Of a DNA stretch of 16,703 bases, positions 1-6,969 are shown in pieces. The notes under the pieces were generated by a model. The model was not told the origin of the DNA. It did not search any database and saw only the letters and a program-made list of their open reading frames with translations. Position 1 is the first letter of the stretch. Each line of letters begins with the position of its first letter. The DNA comes from JAXHTH01 sp034211115 (GTDB lineage Bacteria; Planctomycetota; Phycisphaerae; Phycisphaerales; SM1A02), in the NCBI GenBank assembly GCA_034211115.1, contig JAXHTH010000060.1, forward strand, positions 1 to 16,703, written 5' to 3'. Position numbers and translations under genes: made by a program.

Positions 1-1245
1 GCCGGCGAAACCCTGCGCTTCGCCAGCCACCTCCTCTGCGCCTGGCTGCTCGATCCGGCCGTGTTCGGCGTGATGGTCATGGTCAACGTCGTCCTCCAGG
101 GCCTGAAGATGTTCTCAGACCTCGGGACGGGGGCGAGCATCATCCAGCACCCGCGCGGCGATGACGGGACGTTCCTGGACACGGCGTGGACGATCCAGGT
201 CATCCGCGGGGCGTGCCTGTTCGTCGCCGCCAGCGCGCTGGCCGGACCTGTCGCCCTCTACCGCGGGCACGCCGAGCTCATGCTGCTCATCCCCGCCGCC
301 GCGGTGAGCGGGTTGCTCAACGGATTCAACTCGACCGCTCCGTCCACCCTGCATCGGCGCCTGGCGCTGCGCAAGCTGACCCTCTTCGATCTGTCCTGGC
401 AGTTCGCGGGCAGCGTCGCCACCGTGGTCTGCGTCCTGCTCATGCGCAACGTCTGGGCGCTCGTGCTGGGCGGGCTCATCCGGGCCGCGATCCGGCTGAT
501 CTCCACCCACACCGTGATCGCCGAGCGGCGCAACCGCTTCGCCTGGGATCGGAAGGCGGTCAACGACCTCGTGCGTTTCGGGCGCTGGATCTTCATCGCC
601 ACCGCGCTGACGTTCCTCTGCACGCAGGGGGACAAGCTGATCCTGGCGAGCACGTGGAGCGATCGCGATCTCGGCCTCTACGGCATCGCCTTCTTCCTCG
701 CGATGGCCATTCCAGGCCTGCTGCGCCAGCAGGCCAATCGCGTGCTGTTCCCGCTTTACGCGCGGATCTCGCAGGAATCGCCGGACGCGCTGCGGCCGAA
801 GATGCGCCGTGTGCGCCTCTGGCTGCACGCGGCGACGCTGGCGCCGATGTGCGTGCTCGCCATCTGGGGTCAGCCCATCGCCGAGTTGCTGTACACCCAC
901 AAGTACCAGGGGCTCGGCTGGATCCTCCAGATTCTCGCCATCGGCGGGATCTTCCATGCCGTCGAGCTGACGATGTCGCCCGTCCTGCTGGCGCGGGGCG
1001 ATTCCTTCCGGCACATGATCGTGCTCATCTCGCGCGCGGCGCTGCTCATCGCCTGCATGATCGCGGGCGGGCTGCTCGACGGGCAGTTCGGGTTCGTGCT
1101 CGGCGTGGCCGTGGCGCAGGTGCTCTATTACCCGGTCCTCGCCTGGGCCGTCCATCGACACGGCGTGTGGATGCCGAAGCTGGACCTGCTCGTGATGGCG
1201 TCCCCCGCCGCCGTCGTCGCGCTGGGGATTCTCCTGTTCACGTAG
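1..1245 (+). CDS. Polysaccharide flippase (Wzx/MATE-like), 5'-partial
   Basis: This integral membrane protein probably flips lipid-linked oligosaccharide units across the inner membrane. The frame is open from base 1 and the first visible residues already match the family's opening helix, so only a short N-terminus (perhaps 20-30 residues) is missing; the ATG at 61 is internal. About 414 residues are visible, with many hydrophobic segments typical of the 12-14 TM polysaccharide transporter fold. A segment reading GLYGIAFFLAMAIPG, followed by a stretch containing RVLFPLYARIS near visible residue 248, resembles the middle of Wzx-type transporters. A TAG stop ends it 54 bp before the first glycosyltransferase, and the same-strand glycan genes downstream support the role. 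The substrate cannot be predicted. Another member of the MATE-like superfamily is possible but less likely in this context. Confidence 0.87.
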   Translation, partial: AGETLRFASHLLCAWLLDPAVFGVMVMVNVVLQGLKMFSDLGTGASIIQHPRGDDGTFLDTAWTIQVIRGACLFVAASALAGPVALYRGHAELMLLIPAAAVSGLLNGFNSTAPSTLHRRLALRKLTLFDLSWQFAGSVATVVCVLLMRNVWALVLGGLIRAAIRLISTHTVIAERRNRFAWDRKAVNDLVRFGRWIFIATALTFLCTQGDKLILASTWSDRDLGLYGIAFFLAMAIPGLLRQQANRVLFPLYARISQESPDALRPKMRRVRLWLHAATLAPMCVLAIWGQPIAELLYTHKYQGLGWILQILAIGGIFHAVELTMSPVLLARGDSFRHMIVLISRAALLIACMIAGGLLDGQFGFVLGVAVAQVLYYPVLAWAVHRHGVWMPKLDLLVMASPAAVVALGILLFT

Positions 1246-1299
1246 GATGTTCATGAACGAGAAGGGCGTTTCAATCTGTCGGTCGAAGGGAGCGCGGGG

Positions 1300-2427
1300 A
1301 TGAAGATCACCTTCGTGCTCTCCCATGCCGGACTCGCCGGAGGCGTGCGCGTCGTCGCGATCTACGCCCGCCTGCTTCAGCAGCGCGGTCACGAGGTGAC
1401 GGCGATCTCGACGCGCTACCGCTGGCCGAGCCGGCGTGGACGCGCGATGGCGACGATGCGCCGCCTCGCCCGCCGCGCTGCGGGCCGGCCCGAGCCTTCG
1501 CACTTCAACGATGTGCCCGTCGCGCATCGCGCGCTCGAGCACGCCGGACCCGTCACCGACGCCCACGTGCCGGAGGGCGACGTCGTCGTCGCGACGTGGT
1601 GGGAGACCGCGCCGTGGGTGGCGGCGCTGTCGCCGTCCCGGGGCGCGAAGGCCTATTTCATGCAGGATTACGGCGCGCCGGGCCAGGAACTCGAAGACGT
1701 CGTGCCCACCTGGTCCCTGCCGCTGCACCTCATCACCATCTCCCGCTGGCTCGCCGACCTGATCGTCGAACATCGCGGCGAGGTGCCGATCAGCCTCGTT
1801 CCCAACGGCGTCGATCTCGATCTCTTCCACGCGCCGCCCCGCGGCAAGCAGCCGCAACCGGCCGTCGGGTTCGTGTATCGCGAGTCTCCGGTGAAGGGGG
1901 CGGACATCGTCCTCGAAGCGTTCCGTCTCGCCCGCCGATCGGTGCCGGATCTGAGGTTGCTCACCTACGGCCCGATGCCGCCGGAGGATGCGAACGCCTT
2001 GGCGGCGGGGATGACGTTCCATCATCGACCGGCGGATGAGAAGCTCGCGGGGATTTACGCGAGCTGCGATGCCTGGTTGTTCGCCAGCCGGCGGGAGGGG
2101 TTTGGTCTTCCGATTCTGGAGGCGATGGCCTGTCGCACGCCCGTCATCGCCACCCCCGCCGGCGCGGCGCCGGAACTGCTCGCCGACGGCGGCGGGCTCG
2201 TCGTCAACCGCGAAGATCCCGCCGGCATGGCCCGCGCGATCGAACACATCGCCGGCCTCGGCGATCACGACTGGCGATCGATGTCGGAACACGCCCACGC
2301 GACTGCGGCCCGGCATACCTGGAACGATGCGACCGATCGATTCGAGGCCGCGCTGTACGAAGCGATCGAGCGCGAGCGGGGCGCCCGACACCCGATCATC
2401 GATGAGGGGAGGCGTCTCAGCGCATGA
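1300..2427 (+). CDS. Glycosyltransferase family 4 (GT-B fold)
   Basis: A cytoplasmic GT-B retaining-type glycosyltransferase of 375 residues that should add one sugar to the growing lipid-linked unit. The N-terminal domain opens with MKITFVLSHAGLAGGVR, the glycine-rich loop typical of GT4. PNGVD lies at residues 168-172, at the start of the C-terminal Rossmann domain. The donor-binding E-x7-E motif is intact, with Glu266 and Glu274 within EGFGLPILEAMA. The start is preceded by a purine-rich AAGGGAG about a dozen bases upstream. The stop overlaps the next gene's start (ATGA at 2424-2427), implying translational coupling. Length is normal for the family. Sugar donor and acceptor are not predictable from sequence alone. 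Confidence 0.9.
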   Translation: MKITFVLSHAGLAGGVRVVAIYARLLQQRGHEVTAISTRYRWPSRRGRAMATMRRLARRAAGRPEPSHFNDVPVAHRALEHAGPVTDAHVPEGDVVVATWWETAPWVAALSPSRGAKAYFMQDYGAPGQELEDVVPTWSLPLHLITISRWLADLIVEHRGEVPISLVPNGVDLDLFHAPPRGKQPQPAVGFVYRESPVKGADIVLEAFRLARRSVPDLRLLTYGPMPPEDANALAAGMTFHHRPADEKLAGIYASCDAWLFASRREGFGLPILEAMACRTPVIATPAGAAPELLADGGGLVVNREDPAGMARAIEHIAGLGDHDWRSMSEHAHATAARHTWNDATDRFEAALYEAIERERGARHPIIDEGRRLSA

Positions 2428-3827
2428 CCGAGCTGATTCCCATCGCGTTGTACGGCTGGATCGTCGTCGTGCTGATGATGTTCTCGATCCTGCCGCCGCG
2501 CCGCGCGGTCATCGCCTCCTTCCTCGGGGCCTGGCTGTTCCTGCCCCAGGCGCAGATCCCGGTCCCCGGCCTGCCGGACGTGACGAAGATCACCGTCACC
2601 AGCTTCGGCGTGCTCCTGGGGGCGATGCTGTTCGACAGCGGGCGCTTGATGCGCTTCCGCCCGAGCTGGGTGGACATTCCGATCGTCGCGTGGTGCCTTT
2701 CTCCGATGGCGGCGTCGCTGACCAACGGCCTCGGCGCCTACGACGGGCTGTCCGCGTGCCTGGATCAGATCGCCGCGTGGGGCGTGCCGTACCTGATGGG
2801 GCGGCTGTACTTCAACGATCTCGCCTCGCTGCGCGACCTCGCGATCGGCATACTCATCGGCGGACTCATCTATGTCCCGCTCTGCCTGATCGAGGTGCGG
2901 CTCAGCCCCCAGCTTCACCGCTGGGTGTACGGCGAGCGGAGCTTCGACTTCTCCCAGACCTACCGCTGGGGCGGCTACCGGCCGACGGTGTTCATGCAGC
3001 ACGGGCTGATGGTCGCGATCTGGATGATCAGCGCGACCCTCATCGCGGCCTGGCTGTGGATGAGCGGCTCGCTCAGGCGACTGTGCAGCATCCCCATCTC
3101 GATGATGTTCGGCGCGCTGTTCGTCACGAGCGTGCTCTGCAAGTCGGCGGGCGCGCTGGTGCTGATGATGGGCGGGCTGGCGGTGATGGTCGCCGTACGC
3201 TACCTGCGCACGCCGGCCCTGATCCTGCTTCTCGTGGCGGCGCCGCCGCTGTACATCACGGTTCGCGCGAAGGGGATATGGGACGGCGATCAGCTCGTCG
3301 CGCTCGCCGCGCAGATCAACGAGCAACGCGCCGCGTCGCTGGAGGGTCGCTTCCTCAACGAGGTCATGCTCGTCGACAAGGCCTTCGGAAAACCGCTCTT
3401 CGGATGGGGCACCTGGGGCCGGTGGCGCATTCGAGACGACATGGGCCGGGACATCACCACCGCCGACAGCCTGTGGATCATCGCGTTGGGGCAGACGGGT
3501 CTGGCGGGGCTGACTTCGCTGCTGGCGGTGCTGCTGTTGCCCCCGCTGCTGCTGATGCGGCGGGTTCCGGTGCGGCACTGGATGCAGCCGGCGACGGGGG
3601 CGGCCGCGGTGCTCGCCGTCCTCCTTGTCGTCTACATGCTCGACAGCCTGCTCAACGCGATGGTCAATCCGATCTTCGTGCTCGCCGCGGGCGGGCTGAG
3701 CGGGTTTTACGTGATCGCGCCGGCGCTGCGCGCCCGGGCCGAGTCGCGCCGGCGGGCGGGAGCGGCCGATCGGCGCGCTCCGCCGCACCCGGTCCCCGCC
3801 GCCGTTCCCGCCGAGAAGACGGGATGA
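2424..3827 (+). CDS. O-antigen ligase/polymerase-like membrane protein
   Basis: A 467-residue polytopic membrane protein, probably the Wzy-type polymerase or WaaL-type ligase of this pathway, acting on the periplasmic face. Hydrophobic helices are spaced along the first ~250 residues and again from ~350 to ~435. Between them is a long soluble segment (roughly residues 275-350) containing the GWGTWGRWR stretch and the DSLWIIALGQTGLAGL helix start, a layout usual in O-antigen ligase-like proteins where the large periplasmic loop carries functional residues. A conserved-looking RPTVFMQHGLMVAIWM segment is also typical. The C-terminal ~35 residues are Arg/Ala/Pro-rich and probably cytoplasmic. 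It overlaps the preceding GT4 by 4 bp. Polymerase and ligase cannot be told apart from sequence; the flippase and many transferases nearby make a Wzx/Wzy-type pathway the simplest reading. Confidence 0.75.
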   Translation: MTELIPIALYGWIVVVLMMFSILPPRRAVIASFLGAWLFLPQAQIPVPGLPDVTKITVTSFGVLLGAMLFDSGRLMRFRPSWVDIPIVAWCLSPMAASLTNGLGAYDGLSACLDQIAAWGVPYLMGRLYFNDLASLRDLAIGILIGGLIYVPLCLIEVRLSPQLHRWVYGERSFDFSQTYRWGGYRPTVFMQHGLMVAIWMISATLIAAWLWMSGSLRRLCSIPISMMFGALFVTSVLCKSAGALVLMMGGLAVMVAVRYLRTPALILLLVAAPPLYITVRAKGIWDGDQLVALAAQINEQRAASLEGRFLNEVMLVDKAFGKPLFGWGTWGRWRIRDDMGRDITTADSLWIIALGQTGLAGLTSLLAVLLLPPLLLMRRVPVRHWMQPATGAAAVLAVLLVVYMLDSLLNAMVNPIFVLAAGGLSGFYVIAPALRARAESRRRAGAADRRAPPHPVPAAVPAEKTG

Positions 3828-3905
3828 CGATAGGGGGCACCGCATCGAGGATGAATCGACCATGCGCATCGTGAAGCGCACAATCCAAGGCAGGGGGGTG
3901 AAGCG

Positions 3906-5108
3906 ATGAGAGCCGGCGAAGCGCTGTACGTGCTGCCCTCCCTGCGCGCCGGCGCCGGGGACGAGGGCGGGATCGTGCTCACCCGCAAGTTCATCGAGGG
4001 TGCGGCCGCCTATGCCGAGCGCTGGCCCGGGCCGGTCGTGGTGTGCATGCGCCGCCGCACGGGGGCCGACACGAACCTCGATCACGTCGAGGTGGATCCG
4101 GCGGATCTGCCGTTCGGGTTCCAGTGGCTGGAAGATGATGCCGCGGGCGTGGCCCGCCAGATCGGCGGGGCGCGGCTGGTCCTCGCGAGCCTGATCGATC
4201 ATCACGTCCGGATGGCGACGATCTGCGCGCGCTGTGCAGTGCCGCTGGTCTATGTTTCGGAGTATTGCCTCCAGACGCGGCGGCAGATCATCCGGGCCGA
4301 GACGGCCAACCCGCTGCTCCGGTGGCGGCGGCAGTGGTGGACGATGCGCATCGAGCGGCAGTTCGAGCAGGCGCTGCGTCTCGCCGCGGGCGTGCAGTGT
4401 AACGGCACGCCCGTCCATGACGCCTATCAGAACGTCAACCCCAGCGCGCTGCTGTACTTCGACAGCCGTGTCCGCCGCGACATGCTTGCGACGCCGGAGG
4501 TCCTCGAGCAGCGCACGCGCGAGCTGCTCGACGGCAGGCCGTTGCGCCTCGCCTTCTCCGGCCGCCTGATCCGGATGAAGGGCGCCGATCATCTGCTGCC
4601 CGTCGCGGCCGGGCTCAAACGGCTCGGCGTGCCGTTCACCATGGACATCTGCGGCGGCGGGCCGCTGCTGGACACGCTCAAGCTGCGCATCCTGCGCCTC
4701 GGCCTCGCGGACCGGGTCCGGTTGCGCGGCGTGCTGGATTTCCGCCGCGAGCTGATGCCGTTCATCACCCGCCACGTCGACCTGTTCGTCTGCTGTCACC
4801 GCCAGGGCGATCCGTCATGCACCTACCTGGAGACGATGGCCTGCGGCACGCCGATCGCCGGATACGACAACGGGGCGGCGCGGGGGATTGTGAAACACTC
4901 CACGGTGGGATGGCTGAGTGCGCTGGATCGTCCGCGGGAGCTGGCGCAGCGGATCGCCCGACTGGATGATGACCGATCGCATCTCGCCGATGCCGCCGAG
5001 ACAGCGCTGGCTTTCGCCCGCCGGCATACGTTCGAGGAGACGATGCAGCGGCGCGTCGATCACATGATCGAATGCTCGGACCGACAGAAGTTGAGTGCGG
5101 CGTCATGA
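3906..5108 (+). CDS. Glycosyltransferase family 4 with variant donor motif
   Basis: A 400-residue GT-B glycosyltransferase. The C-terminal domain begins near residue 213, with GRLIRMKGAD at 219-228 and CGGGPL near 249. The usual E-x7-E donor motif reads QGDPSCTYLE at 300-309: the second Glu (309) is kept, but the first position is Gly301 followed by Asp302. I know this QGDPSCTYLE form from a subset of GT4 proteins, so it is more likely a subfamily mark than a broken enzyme. The ATG is preceded by a G-rich Shine-Dalgarno-like stretch (AGGGGGG at about 3892-3898). A 78-bp gap separates it from the polymerase-like gene, one of the few breaks in the operon, and could hold an internal promoter, though I see no clear one. 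The stop overlaps the next start as ATGA. Confidence 0.87.
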   Translation: MRAGEALYVLPSLRAGAGDEGGIVLTRKFIEGAAAYAERWPGPVVVCMRRRTGADTNLDHVEVDPADLPFGFQWLEDDAAGVARQIGGARLVLASLIDHHVRMATICARCAVPLVYVSEYCLQTRRQIIRAETANPLLRWRRQWWTMRIERQFEQALRLAAGVQCNGTPVHDAYQNVNPSALLYFDSRVRRDMLATPEVLEQRTRELLDGRPLRLAFSGRLIRMKGADHLLPVAAGLKRLGVPFTMDICGGGPLLDTLKLRILRLGLADRVRLRGVLDFRRELMPFITRHVDLFVCCHRQGDPSCTYLETMACGTPIAGYDNGAARGIVKHSTVGWLSALDRPRELAQRIARLDDDRSHLADAAETALAFARRHTFEETMQRRVDHMIECSDRQKLSAAS

Positions 5109-6079
5109 AGAGACTCTGCGTCATCGTGCTCAATTACCGCCGCGCGGAGATGACGATCGAGTGTCTGCGCTCGCTCGTCGCGCCGATGTCCGGGCGGCCG
5201 GACCGGTGTGCCGTCGTCGTCGACAACGGCTCGGGCGACGATTCGGCCGACCGCATCGGCGCCGCGATCGACGAAAACGGCTGGAGCGACTGGGCCCGCC
5301 TCATTCCCTCGCCCGTCAACGGCGGATTCGCGGCCGGGAACAACATCGGCTTCGGGGCCGAAACCGCCCAGGCGTATCTTCTGCTGAACAGCGATGCCCG
5401 GTTGCGACCCGACACGATCGACCACCTGCTGGCGTCGATGGATCGACATCCCGAGGCCGGACTCATCGGGCCGCGCCTGGAAGGGCCGGACGGCGAGCCG
5501 CAGGTGAGCTGCTTCCGCTACCGCACGCCGATCAGCGAGATGCTCGTGGCGGCGGGGACAAGCCTGTTCGATCGGCTCTTCTCGCGCTTCATCGTCGCCG
5601 CGGGCCTGCCGCAGGCGCCGGCCGAATCGGACTGGGTGAGTTTCGCCTGCATTCTCATCCGGCGGGAGGTGATCGATCAGATCGGGCCGATGGACGAGCA
5701 GTATTTCATGTATTTCGAGGACATCGACTACGCGCGCCGCGCGCGGGCGGCGGGCTGGCGCGTCCTGTACGACCCGTCCGCCCGCGCCGTGCATCTGCGT
5801 GGCGGCACGTCGTCCGTCAAGAGCGCGATGAAGACCCGCGCGCGGGTGCCGAAGTACTATTACGAATCGCGCAGCCGGTACTTCGCGAAGTTCTACGGCG
5901 GGGCGGCGGGGCTCATCCTGACGAATATGCTGTGGCTCGCGGGACGATCCGTCGCCTTCGCGCGCGAGCTCGTCGGACACAAGCGGCCGCACGCCTGCCA
6001 GGGCGAATTCGTCGACAACTGGACCAACTGGCTCGATCCGCTGCGCCCGCCCTCGCCGGCGGGGGGAGGTGAGCTGTGA
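5105..6079 (+). CDS. Glycosyltransferase family 2, rhamnosyltransferase-like
   Basis: A 324-residue GT-A glycosyltransferase, best matching the WbbL/rhamnosyltransferase-like branch. It opens MKRLCVIVLNYRR; VDNGSGDDS at residues 39-47 is the nucleotide-binding strand and loop, NGGFAAGNN at 72-80 is the branch's signature, NSDA at 95-98 stands in for the DxD metal site, and FEDIDYARR from 204 contains the acidic catalytic-base region. A hydrophobic helix near residues 272-286 may associate with the membrane. I chose the ATG at 5105, not the in-frame 5072, because it gives a 4-bp ATGA overlap with the preceding gene and begins exactly at the conserved first strand. The stop overlaps the next gene's GTG start (GTGA). 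Whether the sugar is rhamnose is not proven. Confidence 0.88.
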   Translation: MKRLCVIVLNYRRAEMTIECLRSLVAPMSGRPDRCAVVVDNGSGDDSADRIGAAIDENGWSDWARLIPSPVNGGFAAGNNIGFGAETAQAYLLLNSDARLRPDTIDHLLASMDRHPEAGLIGPRLEGPDGEPQVSCFRYRTPISEMLVAAGTSLFDRLFSRFIVAAGLPQAPAESDWVSFACILIRREVIDQIGPMDEQYFMYFEDIDYARRARAAGWRVLYDPSARAVHLRGGTSSVKSAMKTRARVPKYYYESRSRYFAKFYGGAAGLILTNMLWLAGRSVAFARELVGHKRPHACQGEFVDNWTNWLDPLRPPSPAGGGEL

Positions 6080-6969
6080 GCCGCTGGCCCGACTTCATCA
6101 TCATCGGGGCGATGAAGTGCGCCACGAGCACGCTGCACGAGCAGTTGGCGCGCCAGGGCGGCGTGTTCATGTCGACGCCGAAGGAGCCGAATTTCTTCAG
6201 CGATGACGCGGCCTGGTCGCGCGGCGTCGACTGGTATCGCGGCCTGTTCGCCGATGCCCCGCCCGGCGCCGTGTGCGGCGAGTCGAGCACGCATTACACG
6301 AAGCTGCCGACCTATCCGTCGACGGTCGATCGCATGCGCCGGCATCTGCCGACGAATACGAGATTCATCTACGTCATGCGGCACCCGATCGATCGCCTTG
6401 TCTCGCACTATAAGCATGGATGGTCGCAGCGGACGATCACCGCGGAGATCGACGAGGCGGTGAAGCGGCATCCGGAGCTGATCGAGTACGGGTGTTACAG
6501 CCGCCAGCTCGAGCCGTATCTCGACGCGTTCGGACCGGCGCGCGTGCTCCCGGTGTTCTTCGATCGGCTGGAGGCGGCGCCGCAGGCGGAGCTGGAGCGG
6601 ATCTGCGCCTTCATCGGCGGGCCGGCGGGGCCGAGATGGATCGACGATCTCCCGCGACAGAACGTGTCCGGCCGGCGCGTGCAGCGGACGCGCCTCCGCA
6701 GTCTGCTGCTCGATTCGCCGTCGCTCCGCGGGCTGGCGCGGCGCACCGTTCCCCGGCGTATTCGGCGCCGCATCGAGGCGCGGTGGACGATCAGGGTGAA
6801 CGTCGAGCTGCCGACGGAGACGGAACGGAAGTTGACGACGGTGTTCGACGAGGATCTTGCCCGGCTCGGGCGATGGCTGAACCTGGACCTGCGCTGCGGG
6901 AGCTTCAAACAGATCGCACGACGCGTCGAGCCGGCCTGGATCGAACACCGTCGGGGGAGAGTCGCATGA
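6076..6969 (+). CDS. Sulfotransferase (PAPS-dependent)
   Basis: A 297-residue cytosolic-type sulfotransferase that should move sulfate from PAPS to a hydroxyl of the sugar unit. The 5'-phosphosulfate loop is FIIIGAMKCATSTLHEQL, with Lys14 and the C-A-T-S-T turn at 15-19. The 3'-phosphate site is YVMRHPIDRLVSHYKH, with Arg102 and Ser110 at the usual spacing. KEPNFF near residues 36-41 is another family mark. Both cofactor sites are intact and the length is normal. It starts with GTG (6076) inside a GTGA overlap with the GT2, and ends in an ATGA overlap with the fusion gene, so it is embedded in the polysaccharide operon. This implies a sulfated glycan. The PAPS-making genes are not in the window. 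Heparan-type and bacterial carbohydrate sulfotransferases share these motifs, so acceptor specificity is open. Confidence 0.9.
   Translation: MSRWPDFIIIGAMKCATSTLHEQLARQGGVFMSTPKEPNFFSDDAAWSRGVDWYRGLFADAPPGAVCGESSTHYTKLPTYPSTVDRMRRHLPTNTRFIYVMRHPIDRLVSHYKHGWSQRTITAEIDEAVKRHPELIEYGCYSRQLEPYLDAFGPARVLPVFFDRLEAAPQAELERICAFIGGPAGPRWIDDLPRQNVSGRRVQRTRLRSLLLDSPSLRGLARRTVPRRIRRRIEARWTIRVNVELPTETERKLTTVFDEDLARLGRWLNLDLRCGSFKQIARRVEPAWIEHRRGRVA

Noticed and set aside
115..2391. Long antisense open frame (758 codons) opposite the flippase and first GT4
   Set aside because: The translation is Arg/His/Asp/Gly-rich low-complexity with no domain; it is the usual GC-rich shadow of the real genes on the + strand.
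3851..3874. Tiny frame of 7 codons in the gap before the second GT4
   Set aside because: No ribosome binding site and no conserved content; too short to support as a leader peptide.
2265..4799. 844-codon antisense open frame opposite the polymerase-like gene and second GT4
   Set aside because: The composition is that of a shadow frame, and both sense genes have clear family motifs.
5072..5104. Upstream in-frame ATG for the rhamnosyltransferase-like GT2
   Set aside because: It adds 11 non-homologous residues; the start at 5105 gives the same 4-bp overlap seen in the rest of the operon.
6420..6965. Upstream extension of the GT2-GT4 fusion to an ATG at 6420
   Set aside because: It would overlap most of the sulfotransferase in another frame; the ATGA overlap at 6966 and the conserved first strand fix the start there.
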